DNA of 64,000 nt. Origin: Puccinia triticina (Eukaryota > Basidiomycota > Pucciniomycetes > Pucciniales > Pucciniaceae). This document shows positions 1-10,540 of this stretch, piece after piece. A program made the translations under genes and the position numbers. The stretch is taken from positions 6,634,001 through 6,698,000 of the forward strand of contig NC_070565.1 of the NCBI RefSeq assembly GCF_026914185.1, given 5' to 3'. Numbering within the stretch: the stretch's first letter is position 1; every line of letters begins with the position of its first letter. Under the pieces are notes generated by a model, which searched no databases, was not told the origin of the DNA, and saw only the letters and a program-made list of their open reading frames with translations.

Positions 1-1368
1 GGTCAGCTTCTTGACAACAGTCTGGCCTTTGAGGAAATCAATAAATTTTACAACTGGATCATCCTCAGTCGAGTACATATCCAGGAAGTGTTCACCTAGA
101 TGACTTCCCCCAGTGAACTTCAGTGTGGAGTCTTGGCCCCGCAATCCAACAACCAACAAGCCTTCGGTGCCGCACCGTTGGCTTAACTGTCGCAACTGTT
201 GGGCAACACCAACGATGAACACAAAATAAATTCACATACCATCAAAGAATGTGAAGGAAATTCACATGGATCGTTAGATCAAACATACGAGGATATCAGC
301 AGGGAATGAAGGACTCACGTCAGCAACAACCTTGCAAGCCCAGTGATTGAAATCAAAATGAGGCGCTTTGCGTTTCTTGATTGTGCCTGGTGAAGGGTTG
401 GGGTTGTTCTCGCTCTCATCGCCTTGATTGGTCGAATTACACGGAACTGAAATGGACTCGAGAAATTCAGGATCTTTCCACTTTGTCTGATCGTCGGAAT
501 CAAGCATTTTCCAGAGTTTGCCACATTCACGCTTTTGATTGTTTGGGTGGAGTTTTGCTGTAACAAAAACAATCTCTAAGCAAACATGTGATCAATGAAT
601 AATGGAAGCAAAACACTCACAATCAGTAAAAACCTTGCTAGCAACTGGATCATACCGGCAGTAATTGTTGTAACTAGTCGAGCCTCTGGGATTTTCCCCT
701 TTGCCAACGTATCTTAAGCACGGCGCAATTTGGAGCTTGTTCTTATAGGCTATGGTGTACAGCTTGCGTTGGTACTCCTTATAAGCTGCGTTGAGCTCAA
801 CCTCGTCTTTGGCGGTGAGGCGGAAATATTGAGCATGCTTGGCAACTAGACTGATAAGCTGGTTGAGCTGCATATGCTTTGCTTTCTCAACTAATTGGGC
901 TGGAGTCTTTGAGCGTGGAGGGGGCTTTGGTTTGGTAAGTTTGGGGTTGGAGCGAGAGTTTTGCTCCACAGCACCTGAGATCGAGCAGTCAGTCGGTAGG
1001 GAAGTGCCTGCCAAGTCAGATTGGTTGGTTGTCGGGGTTTCATGGGTTGCTGAGTTTATGGAGTTTGCCGAGTTTGAGGGGTCTGGGTTCTGATTGTGTG
1101 AACGGGGTGCGGGTTGTTGTGGCTGCGCAGGTAGACCGGGATAGCTTAAAATTTCGTGGTTTTGGGTCGAAAAAGCCGGTCCTCCTGGCGCCTGGGGTGT
1201 TAAAAGTGGGTTGAGGTAAGTGTCTGGTTGCTGGTATGGGTCTTTATGGTACTGATTATTGGTATTTTCAACGCCCTTGTATTGTTGGTAAGAAGAATTT
1301 AAGCTCCTGAACTGATCGTCAAGAGACAGCGAGGATGGGCATTGAGAAGGGTGTCCAAATATGTCCAT
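1..1368 (-). CDS. HMG-box-like protein, 5' part (runs off window start)
   Basis: Three exons are visible: 1368-621, 557-319 and 195 to beyond base 1, joined by GTGAGT donors at 620 and 318 with the reading frame kept. The first ~140 residues are Pro/Gln/Asn/Ser-rich and look disordered. Next comes a basic Pro/Lys stretch (KPKPPPRSKTP) and a helical region with NYCRYDPVASKVF, followed across the intron by ECGKLWKML and KWKDPEF. This spacing resembles an HMG box (N-terminal strand, then a G-x-x-W-K helix, then K-W-K-D). The downstream part (LLVVGLRGQDSTLKF, GGSHLGEHFLDMY) matches no domain I know. The ATG at 1368 opens the longest frame. I infer a member of a lineage-expanded rust gene family that may bind DNA. 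The 3' end lies outside the window. Confidence 0.6.
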
Positions 1369-1947
1369 TTGCGATGGAAGCGGTCTTCAAGTTCGAGATT
1401 GCGGGCGTTTTTCTTCGATTCCTTGAAGCAGAAAGATAATCCAGTGATGAAATTCCAGCAATGAGGATGGAAGAAAAAGACACACATACCTTGTAAGTTT
1501 TGATTTCAGTGTGTGGTTGCCGTTGGCGGTGCTGATCCGGGTGATCCAATGAAGTGTTGGATGGTGGTTGAGAAAGTCAACACGATGGCGGGGGTGATGT
1601 GCTACGGGTGGGTCGGAGTACGGGGATCATATGACCGGCGGGAGGGCCAGTGACTTGTACGGATTTTAGGGGCCTGGAGTTCTGGAGTTTTGAACAGGGC
1701 CGGGGATTCCAGAGTCGTAGACGGTGACCGGAACGCTAGGGTAGGTCGCCCAGGTCCAAGCACGCGAGCTTGTAGACCAGGCCAAACCAGGGGGTGTAGG
1801 AGAGTGAGACAGGGGAAGGAAGGCCCGTGAGCTACCCGCGCTTACTATCCCTGAGTCGACTCAGCTTAAGCCTTAACCTTAAGCCTCTCCCCCCCCCCAC
1901 ATCCAGAGTCCACACCGAACTCTCTCCTACCGCCGTCCAGTTTCCAC
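1369..1947. other. Intergenic, no gene seen
   Basis: This stretch lies between the divergent HMG-like gene and the retroelement. It has a pyrimidine-rich part with a C run near 1890, and no credible coding sequence on either strand. Confidence 0.5.
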
Positions 1948-1995
1948 TCCTAGCAAAACCGTTTCTTTTTTTGTCCTAGCAAAACCGTTTCTTTT
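1948..1995 (+). repeat. 22-bp direct repeat in gag leader
   Basis: Two identical 22-bp copies, 1948-1969 and 1974-1995, each beginning tcctagcaaaacc. They sit directly upstream of the gag start codon at 2019, so they belong to the leader or promoter of the DIRS-like element. Confidence 0.7.
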
Positions 1996-2018
1996 AAAAC
2001 AAAGACTCTGGCTACAGA

Positions 2019-3950
2019 ATGGTCGACGAAATGGTAAAGCGAGCAACTCATCAATTAGCGCAGAAGAATACGGCAGGGGAAAAAGGTTCTTCAAACCTTG
2101 CTGGACCTGAGGCCGGAGATTTAGGTGGGTTAAGTGGGACTACGAGTGGTTAGCCTATTTTTCAGCAGCCTAAGTCGTTGGCTTGCTTATCAATAACAGC
2201 CTAAGTTGTTGGTTATGTTACGTGATTTCTAACGGAATCTTGTTCCCGTTTAGATACACAATTAGAACGTAGTGAACGTGATGTCGAGAACGATTTGACT
2301 AATAATCGAGGAATTTTTGATCCATCTGCGAAGGGTTAGTGGCTTTACAATATGTATCATCAGCCTAAGTTGTTGGCAAAATGCTTATATACGTATCGGA
2401 TGTCTTGTTCTTTATGACAGACACGCGTGTTAATAGAGATGCTCGTGATACAATCCAACAGGCTGGAAATGATGCCTTGGATAGCGACGATAGCGACGCT
2501 TTTAAAGGTCGGCCCTCTGTGTTGAAGAGTGGCATTATTATATTGGAGACTAATTATTACACTGTGATTATCGTGGTTATCAGAAATCCCTGGCCCAATA
2601 GAAACCGTTGATAAGTCGGCTGAGATAGCCGCAAAATATAAAGCAATACTTTCAAACGTTCCCCAAGTTGAGCTCGGAGAATCTGAAGTACGGGTTACAA
2701 AGAACAAAGATTGAATTGAACCGGCAATCCCATCGATCATTGTCAAGGATCCTGATGTCGTGACTAATGCTTCACTGGTGAAGTCAGACAAGGACAAGAT
2801 GTGGGATAAAGTCGCAGAATCGGTGGCGAAGGGCGACAAAGAAAGCACCGACTTTTTCTATAAGATGTACAACAACATGTCGGCTTCCGTTGAGTTAGTG
2901 AGAACTCATTCGGCTGGGAGCGCAAACAATCATTCAAATCATTTGAAGGCACATAAACCCGACATCATAAGATCGAAGTCGACAGACGGAAATGCACCAT
3001 CTTCAAATGTTGCTAAGAGAGACAAAACTACTATAGTTTTTATAAAAGGGTCATTGCCGAAGCATTTTGACGTTGGATTTACTCCTTATTTCGACAAGAA
3101 TATACGTGAATTCAGAGGACTGCTACCCTTAACTATATTCAACAAGGATTGGCAAGAGGACGCGATACAGGCTCACACAAATAAGCACTCTAGATCTGAT
3201 GAGAAGGACGGCAATTATACCGGGTACAAATATCCAAATGAGTGGACTCAGTCTTTTGCAAAATGGACGTTGAATCATCGTAATTTTTATAGGACGTACA
3301 AGGATTTCTACAATTTTCCGGAATTCACAGAATGGATTTTACAACATAAGGCAAATGTTGATTATATCATTGAAGAACATAAGTTTTTGACGGGTTTTTG
3401 GTACAACATGATTGTGAGGCAAAACACATTCTCCTATCAAGTTCCAGTTGAAGACGGTGTTGATCCGGCGGTCGATATCTCGGTGTTTAGAGAAGACGTT
3501 AGGCTCAGAGCCTACAACGTGACCAAGGATTTGAATGAATTGGATTTCACCAACAATCCTTACGCTTACGGTGGGAAGAAATTTGGCTGCGATCTGAAAA
3601 CCGGTAGGCCAAAAGAATTGAAAGCAAAGGTGAACGAGGATTCTTCGGGGAGGTACGATGCTAAACCCTCAGGACGAGGTCGTGGGAATTTCCGCGGGAG
3701 GGGTTTTGGCGATTGTTACGGAGGAGATCAAAGACAAGACTTCGATGGTTTCAGCCGCTACGCACAGGATGATGGATACGGGAAAAGAAACCGTGATTGT
3801 TTTGAGGACGACATCGAGTTTTCGGGCTCTCATAGATCTTCGTCTGGGAGAGGCCGAGGAGGTTTCAAAAAAGAGCAAGGGTCCTCCAGGTTTATGAACA
3901 AAAGGGATGCTGGTGGCAAAGCCCCTTTAAAAGAAAAAGATATGCAGTAG
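2019..3950 (+). pseudogene. Spliced gag-like gene of DIRS-like retroelement
   Basis: The long frame from 2715 to 3950 encodes a ~410-residue Gag-like protein: an N-terminal Lys/Ser-rich part, a central Trp/Tyr/Phe-rich region (WILQHKANVDYII, FLTGFWYNM) and a C-terminal RGG tail (SGRGRGNFRGRGFG) typical of nucleic-acid-binding Gags. The frame extends upstream through exons 2019-2124, 2254-2334, 2421-2507 and 2584 onward, all junctions phase 1 and in frame with the ATG at 2019. One in-frame TGA at 2712-2714 interrupts exon 4, probably a former TGG. RT/RNase H follows on the same strand. The exon structure is inferred from GT/AG sites and phase. A gag of an element that decayed recently is the best reading. 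Confidence 0.6.
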
Positions 3951-4099
3951 GCGCTGTCCCTCTTCTCTTTTCCGCGATATATTTTTTGGCATGATCTATG
4001 ACAATAACTTCCTCATGTGATCATTCGGAGAGCTCAGTATGATGTTGCCTCCTCTCTCTCTTCACTTGTGGCTCTTTATACTCTTCCAGCGAGTCGGTT

Positions 4100-5854
4100 A
4101 TGATTTCTAAAACTTTATGTTATTTCTCTCCCGGACAAATTGTGTCATCTCTTTACAGGCTGTATGAAGACCCGACTATGATAAGAAATGTCACCCCCGA
4201 TCAGGGAATGAGGTTTCAAAGATGGCCCACAAAAGTGTCATGTGAGATGAATCTGAAGGCGTGGGGGCGTTGCCTATTGGCATACGGGTTGATGGAGAAG
4301 TACGGAGACGTTTTGACCGGGTTTGAGTTTGGCTTCAACCAGGGAATACCGGATCACGTTGTGAGGGGGATGGCCTTTTTCACCCCGGACAATCATGCTT
4401 CCTTGGAAAACGTAAGAAGCAAAGTCAAAGAGTCAATTGCGAAGGAGTTGCTTGCGGGTCGCGTGTTTGGTCCATTTACTCAAGAAGAGGTCCATGCTAA
4501 GTGGGGCTTTTTTAGGTCTAATCCATTAGGCGCAGTAGTAAACAGCGACGGGGCAATCAGGCCCATAAACGATTTATCTTACCCAAGACACGACACAAAT
4601 ATCAAATCTGTGAATTCCTTCGTGAACAAAAAGGATTTTGACACAACCTGGGACGATTTTAACATGGTGTCAAAGTTTTTTGCAGAAGTAAAAGTCCCGG
4701 TCAAACTTGCCTTGTTTGGCTGGGAAAAAGCGTACCGGCAGATTCCCACCAACATGACCAACATGAGACAGTGGAGGTATCTGATGGTTAAGGACTTCCA
4801 CGGAAAAGTTTTACTGGACACTTGAATCACGTTTGGGGGAGTGGCCGGCTGCGGCTCTTTTGGGCGACCTGCAGACGCTTGGAAAGAAATCATGAGGTCT
4901 CATTTTGACTTGATTACTATTTTCAGGTGTGTCAACGACAACCTTTTTGTCAGATCACTGGAGAGCACGACAGACATGAAAGACGTGGTCGCAATGTCCA
5001 AAGAACTCGGTGTCCTCACGAATGAGAAAAAGTTCTTGGCATTCTCAGCAGAGCAGAAATTCATTGGCTTCGTCTGGAACAGAATTGAAAAAACCGTACG
5101 CCTACCGGACGGCAAGATTGACAAGCGAATATCACAACTGTTACCGTTCCTCAATGAGAAGGAGAAATTCAGTTACAAGCAGGTCGAAATCTTGGCGGGG
5201 AGACTCAACCACGTCTCTTACATATTACCGCACCTGAAATGCCATCTCAACTCTTTGTACCAATGGTTAATGTCGTGGCAATACCGGAAATCAACACGCC
5301 ACCCTCCAAAGGATGTCCTGGTGGATTTAGGTCTCTGGAAAGCGACTCTAGAGAACTTTGAGCCCACACGCATCATCAATTATGGCCCGCCAATTGACGT
5401 CAGCTGGGTAGGTGACGCGTTGACTTCGTTTGGGATTGGGGTACTGATAGGCCGCCATTGGGCCCATTTCAAGCTGCACGACCCACAAGGGCACCCTCAA
5501 CGGATCTCGTACCTAGAAACGGTTGCGGTGCGCCTAGGCTTGTTGATGCTTTTGGGATTGAGGTCGCAACGGGGGAAAACCTTGGTGGTCTGGACTGACA
5601 ACACCACCACAGAGAACGGCATAAACAACAAACGTTCGCGTGACATACCGACGAACAAGGAGTGGATGAAGATCCAGACAATCCTCATTAAAGAAAATGT
5701 GAATCTAGTCGCTCGACGTGTCTCTTCCAAAAACAATACCGCGGACGCCTTGTCTCGCGGGATAAGATCCGGCCAGGAGGTACAACACCAAGTCCAAATT
5801 GACCTCCCAGCCAATTTGATGGATTTTCTGGCGCAAGTAACTTTTGTAATTTAA
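4100..5854 (+). pseudogene. DIRS-like reverse transcriptase/RNase H, broken
   Basis: One frame of ~584 codons is interrupted by a single in-frame TGA at 4823-4825 (after VLLDT, before ITFGGVAGCGSFG). The N-terminal half holds an RT palm (GAVVNSDGAIRPINDLS, then LALFGWEKAYRQIP). The second half holds the RT end (FIGFVWNRIEKTVRLPDGK) and an RNase H part (VVWTDNTTTENGI, KNNTADALSRG), the usual order in DIRS-type elements. Two catalytic positions look altered: the motif A aspartate is Glu (GWEKAY) and the motif C pair reads V-N-D-N rather than V-D-D. No tyrosine recombinase or methyltransferase frame follows, so the 3' part is lost. I am confident of RT/RNase H, less of the DIRS assignment. Confidence 0.75.
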
Positions 5855-6087
5855 CACATACGCCAACACTGTGGCTACATAAGTTTTTGTGAAAATCGTG
5901 AAAGTGTATTCTATTCTGTTTAGCTCTTCGTGTTTGCGGTCTTAGGAAACGCAAGGGTCGAAGTTGGGGGGCTCGCGTAGGCTCAGGCTTCTCCCTGAGT
6001 TAGTGGTGCAGCACTATACCCCCAGCTTGCCGCTGTTATCACAGCGGACCCTTGTTTTCCTTGTGAAACTCCATAAAATATTATGTG
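5855..6087. other. Unassigned sequence after RT
   Basis: There is no open frame of note. A CT-rich stretch precedes the tRNA-like sequence. It may be element 3' end or the tail of a tRNA-derived SINE. Confidence 0.35.
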
Positions 6088-6152
6088 TCCTATGGGAGTT
6101 GAACCCATGTCTCTTATATCCATGTCAAGTGTACTAACCACTGTACTAAGGA
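6088..6152 (-). tRNA. tRNA-like sequence (tRNA pseudogene or SINE head)
   Basis: On the minus strand a 65-nt segment starts TCCTTAGTACAGTGG, which fits the Pol III A box (TAGTACAGTGG). It ends with a perfect T arm (ATGGG / TTCAACT / CCCAT) containing a B box, and closes with AGGA, which pairs with the first four bases TCCT. The other acceptor-stem pairs and the anticodon stem mismatch, there is no U33 before a clear anticodon, and the length is short. A working tRNA is unlikely; a degenerate tRNA or the head of a SINE fits better. Confidence 0.55.
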
Positions 6153-6664
6153 TGCTTGGATATGAATGGCTGCAGGTGGGTGAATGAACATCCACTGGTG
6201 TCACATGAAGGTCCCTAATTGAGGGTAAGACCTGTAAATGACAAGTCATGAATGAGTGACACCAGCAGGTATGATAAAGCTAAGAGTAGCAGAACCACAA
6301 CCTGACATTCCTCCCTGCCCCTGGAGGGGAGACTCCGTCCGGATCACTAGCCCCCGGCTCAAGCAACCGGCTTGTAGCCCGGTCACTCCTAGTCTCTGAC
6401 AAAACCAAGAGGGTTTCGTAGGAGCTCTCATCCGAGACCCAAACACCAATCACGGTGAAAACCCACGTGAAGTGGGGACCACCGGATCTACGGCCAGGAA
6501 CCCGTTGCCCCTGCGCAACGGTGTCCTGCCCGGAAAAGTGTGCAGGAAGGAAACAGGCGGAGACGGCTTGGACTGAATTTACACGCCCAGTACACCCTCT
6601 AGCGTGTACTAACAGGCCCCTCTATGCCCCGGTACAGTATACTAGTATGTAGTGGCCACAGGTG

Positions 6665-6723
6665 GAGACCCTCGTCTCCCCTGTGCCAACACTCTAGCCC
6701 AGTGAAGAGCTTCGGCTCTTACA
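6665..6723 (+). repeat. Retrotransposon leader, copy 1
   Basis: This 59-bp segment beginning gagaccctcgtctcccc recurs at 10541-10599 with about three mismatches. Here it precedes a gag gene; there it follows an LTR and primer-binding site. It is therefore the untranslated leader of this LTR element family. The LTR found upstream of the second copy is absent here, so this copy seems truncated or recombined at its 5' end. Confidence 0.7.
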
Positions 6724-6985
6724 CTTTTTTTTTCTGATCCCAACGATAGGATTTTTTTTCAAACTCTCTCCGAACTTGATCACGACGGACCCGCTCGACT
6801 GACGACGGGATCTTGACTACTCCGTTGTGTGGACTCCACGAACTACACAAACTCCCGAACTGCACTCTCCGTTTTCCCTTTTCTCTCCCCGAACTCACGA
6901 GCTCTCAACGCGAGCGTCGTCCTCTTCAGCACTCCCTCAAAAATCGCCGAACACCCGCTTCCCATTGCTTCTTGGTGGACATCCT

Positions 6986-8689
6986 ATGTCCACTAGACGA
7001 ACTACCTCGTCCGATCAACTCCTCCCCCCGTCCGACCGCGAGGAAATCCTACGACGGGCAAGAGCCGAGCAGAGGCGACTCCAGCAAGCAGCATCAACCG
7101 CCCTACCCAACAGTCCCCTGGAAACGGCCGAAACCAAATCCGCTGCGTCTCACGCCATCTCGGCGCTGGTAGTTGGCTCCGCACCGGCGTCTCTTCCGTC
7201 AGGACTACAACTGGTCCCCACACTAGACCCGCCTCACCCAAACACTCAAGCCCCGATGATCCCGCCTGTTCCGGTTGACCCAAATCCACAAGCACCGGCA
7301 GACCCGCCCACTTCCGGCACGCCAGGGGACCCTAACGCAGGAGCAGAGACTAAGCCGAGCAACATAGACCACCCGGCAGACCCAAGGACAAATGTGTCGA
7401 CCGAGCCCCCCCCACCGTCCAGCAATCTCTTGACAAGGGACTACATGAAATTGCTGATGTCCTCCCAACACGCCAGCATCACCCAAGCTCACGCGGACCG
7501 GGTAGAATACGCAGCCCGCCTGCCACAAGCTGAAGAGACTGCCGCCGTCCGGACGGCACAGCTAGAAGAAGTGTTTGCAAATCTGCTCAAAAGCTCTATG
7601 ATCTCGGGACGGACCGCCGATGTGCCAAGGGACCGAGTAGATCTCCGTCGATTCAACACAGCCAACGCGCCAAAGTACGTCGGCCCCTACATGGAGGTTG
7701 AACCCTTCTTGCTATGGATCAACGCCGTCGAGATCTTCTTCACGTCAAAGGACGTCACCAACGACCGCGACAAGGTCCTCATCATCGGGCGCCTGATCTC
7801 GGAAACCAATCTGTTGTCCTTCTTCCAGGCCGAGGCGCAAAAGATGAGCGGGCGATCTTGGCCCGAGGTGAGAGCTGACCTATTTGATGCGGCTCTCCCG
7901 TTGCGATGGCTCACAGATCTTCAGAGGGACATCTGTTTTCTGAAGATGTCAGACTCGGAGTCCTTCAATCAATACACGACCCGCGCAAGAACTCTCCAAC
8001 GGATGATCAACTTTGACAGCCCCTCACTCACTGACTTCCAACTTGCGGAGGGGATGACGTTTGGACTCCCTCAAGAACTTGAGAACAAGGTCAAGAAGCT
8101 GGATATCCTTAAGCTTGAAGGGTTCAAATTTAAAGAGTTCATCAGACGAGTAGGGAACTGCTACGATGCAATGCCTAAGAAGACCCCGCGTTCCCGCTTC
8201 GGGACACCGGGCTCGACAGCCCAGCAAGGATTGGCTCTCAGTTCTATGCCTTGTGAAGAGTACATATGGCGAATCCACTCCTACCTGGACTCGGTAGGCA
8301 AGTGCCACCATTGCAAGCAGCACTGCGGCCACGCGGCGGGCACTTGCCCTGGACCGGTCTACCGCGGCCCTGTTGATGTTCCCCCCACTTTTATCGTGCC
8401 CCCCAAACCAGCCGACTATGTGGCACACAGGGCTTGGAACAAATCACAAGCGAGTGGGGCAAGGGCAGGAGTACCACAGCCGGGCCGCACAACGGGAAGA
8501 CCGGCAGGGGTGGCAGCCATTGCAGATGAAAGCGACCCTTCATTGGATGCGTCGGCCGTAATTGACGACAACACAGACTTTGAGGAATATCACGCGGCCG
8601 CGATTGCAACGATGGACAACATTGAACTCTCTCTCACTGACGAGACCATAATCAGGGAGGCCTCCCTGCCCCTTGCCCCGGTGTGGTAG
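6986..8689 (+). CDS. Gypsy-type LTR retrotransposon Gag
   Basis: An intact frame encodes 567 residues from the ATG at 6986 (MSTRRTTSSDQLLPPSDREE); the same frame is open further upstream but without ATG. A Pro-rich N-terminal third is followed by a retrotransposon-gag domain (FLLWINAVEIFFTSKDV, MKMSD-like linker, FNQYTTRARTLQ, LAEGMTFGLPQELE). Near the C terminus a Cys/His cluster CHHCKQHCGHAAGTC resembles a zinc knuckle, but its spacing is C-X2-C-X5-H-X4-C rather than X4. The frame closes before any protease or polymerase, and none follows. This is the structural protein of a Gypsy-like element that is either non-autonomous or has lost pol. Confidence 0.8.
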   Translation: MSTRRTTSSDQLLPPSDREEILRRARAEQRRLQQAASTALPNSPLETAETKSAASHAISALVVGSAPASLPSGLQLVPTLDPPHPNTQAPMIPPVPVDPNPQAPADPPTSGTPGDPNAGAETKPSNIDHPADPRTNVSTEPPPPSSNLLTRDYMKLLMSSQHASITQAHADRVEYAARLPQAEETAAVRTAQLEEVFANLLKSSMISGRTADVPRDRVDLRRFNTANAPKYVGPYMEVEPFLLWINAVEIFFTSKDVTNDRDKVLIIGRLISETNLLSFFQAEAQKMSGRSWPEVRADLFDAALPLRWLTDLQRDICFLKMSDSESFNQYTTRARTLQRMINFDSPSLTDFQLAEGMTFGLPQELENKVKKLDILKLEGFKFKEFIRRVGNCYDAMPKKTPRSRFGTPGSTAQQGLALSSMPCEEYIWRIHSYLDSVGKCHHCKQHCGHAAGTCPGPVYRGPVDVPPTFIVPPKPADYVAHRAWNKSQASGARAGVPQPGRTTGRPAGVAAIADESDPSLDASAVIDDNTDFEEYHAAAIATMDNIELSLTDETIIREASLPLAPVW

Positions 8690-10250
8690 ACGGAAAAGTG
8701 GAAAAATAAAAAGTTTTTTCTATACCACATAAGTACTCATACTAGGCCCCAAGATACCACCAAATGGACCCCAGAAATGGATTCTACGCCCAATTTCACC
8801 CCTAGTCCCCACTGGAACGGTCATTCCAAACCCGCTGGATAAGAAGTTACACCTCTGTGGACCCCACCAAACACCTATCACACGGCCAGCCCCAGTAACC
8901 CAGCTGTCACCTGCCCCAACCCAAGTTTCACATTAGTACACATATACACATCACAGGATACAAACATACATCTCCCCATCAGGCTACACTCATTACATAT
9001 TAACTACATACACTCCTTTATATACATAGTATGACATCATTTACACTGTTTCTGCAGCCTCGGACTTTGTGTATACACTAATTCCCCCTGTATGACAGCT
9101 CATGCAGTCTACTGTCACCTCATGCATGTGTTAGAAGGTTCTTTTGTATATTCTGACACCATCCATGCGCCCCTGAGGGGTTATGACATCATTTGTATCT
9201 ACTCCCACCAGCTAAAATCCCTCACCCTGTTGTCTAGATTAGCTGAAACCCTAACCCACAAGCCCCTTTGGGGCTCCACTTTTGTCTATAAAAGGAGCTC
9301 TCTCCACCCCCAGTGGTCTGCTCCCCAGTTTCTCACCCAGAACTCACAAGTCACCCAACACTCATCCACACTCAAATCCTAAAACCCTTATAACAATAAA
9401 TCAACCCTTATAACAACCATTCAACCCTTATAACAAAGTAATTGAAACACTTACACGTTGCCAGTCAAACAGATTTCATCTGGAACAGACCAGACCTATC
9501 ACTTAATAAAACTTGCCAAGCTGAGCTTGGTGGGTCTTGTTGACTGATAACAGAAGGGCAGAGCTTGCAACTCCACCATACCCTTCACCATTCAGCAAAA
9601 GGGTTTCATTACCACTTTTGAGTCTTACACCGGTGGCAGCCGTGACAATGGACGCAATCATCGAGTCAGAGCGCCAGGCTTTCTTGAGCGGCGAAGATTT
9701 CCTCAGAACTTACCCGGAGTTCGACCCAACGTCGCTCAATGGACTACAAGCGGAGTTTGCCGAGGATGATTCTGCTGACGACGGGTACGTCCTCCATCAC
9801 TTACCTTGCCAGAAGGTCCTGCACCAGTTCCACGCTGGCAGGTGCTTACAAGGCACGGTTCTTAAAGCTCGGAAGCTTAAACCGGCAGCTTTGCGACGGC
9901 AACCTCAAGAGCGAGTGGGGAACCAGGTCTTAACAGCGACAAAAAAAAAATTTGGTATTCAACTCCATTCAACGCTCCCTACTATTCTTATATGCACGAC
10001 ATTTCCAAGCACTGCGGCATCACCCGCACACACACAAGAACCCTTGCAAAACGGCTCAACCAACCCGACGGAAGGCCCCGCAGTGCCTCCCCCTCCCCTC
10101 TCTGTCTACTCCCACACTGCCTCTACACCTTCTGTCTCACACTCACAACCGTCAAGCTCTACGATCCCAATGAAACACGGTCACCCTTCACCCTTTCCGG
10201 CTTCCCATTACCCGCCCCCAATCTGTCTTCTATGTTTTCTCCTCAATATA
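8690..10250 (+). mobile_element. LTR-element debris without pol
   Basis: No protease, RT or integrase is seen. A TATAAAAG box lies at 9287-9294, an AATAAA at 9395-9400, and three ~22-bp tandem copies containing caacccttataacaa span about 9384-9436. These look like the U3-R part of another LTR. A frame without clear family similarity runs 9648-10334 (MDAIIESERQAFLSG) through the polypurine tract; I treat it as relic coding sequence at best. Confidence 0.45.
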
Positions 10251-10512
10251 GGGGGGAAGACTGTAAAACCCCCGCGCCGTAGGCGCCGCGGATTTCACAA
10301 ACCTGTTGCAAGACCCAAAATCAGCCCCATATAGCTCTGCACTCCCCGCCCCGCCTAGCTCAGTAGAGATCCTCGACTGACTGACTATCTCTCCTGAGCT
10401 AGGTAAGCCCAAGTTTCCCCTTTTCTTATCTTGGCCTGTCCTCCACCTTTTATTGTATATAGGGAGAGATCCTTGACTGACTGACTATCTCTCCTGAGCT
10501 AGACGTGCAATA
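10251..10512 (+). mobile_element. LTR with polypurine tract before and PBS after
   Basis: A purine run aggggggaaga (about 10250-10260) directly precedes TGTAAAACCCCCGCG at 10262, the probable LTR start. The LTR seems to end near 10512 (gcaataca). A 38-bp block starting agagatcct is duplicated inside it at 10365-10402 and 10465-10502. The limits are by eye; no second identical LTR is present to fix them. Confidence 0.6.
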
Positions 10513-10524
10513 CAAGCCCCATGT

Positions 10525-10536
10525 TGGTATCAGAAC
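10525..10536 (+). other. Primer-binding site (initiator tRNA-Met type)
   Basis: TGGTATCAGAAC matches the common fungal and plant retrotransposon PBS TGGTATCAGAGC, complementary to the 3' end of initiator tRNA-Met, with one or two mismatches. It follows the LTR by about 12 bases. Confidence 0.65.
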
Positions 10537-10540
10537 TCCT

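Larger units (their letters stand above)
2019..5854 (+). mobile_element. DIRS-like retroelement remnant
   Basis: Gag with an RGG tail followed by RT/RNase H on the same strand, 150 bp apart. I see no flanking LTR, split direct repeat or recombinase, so the outer limits are unknown and the given span is only the coding part. Both stop codons are TGA at positions where TGG is plausible, and motif C reads AAC where GAC is expected. All three fit G-to-A change on this strand. Confidence 0.6.

Noticed and set aside
9648..10334. Protein-coding gene starting MDAIIESERQAF
   Set aside because: The frame runs through a polypurine tract and into an LTR start, becomes low-complexity and has no known domain. 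It is treated as retroelement debris.
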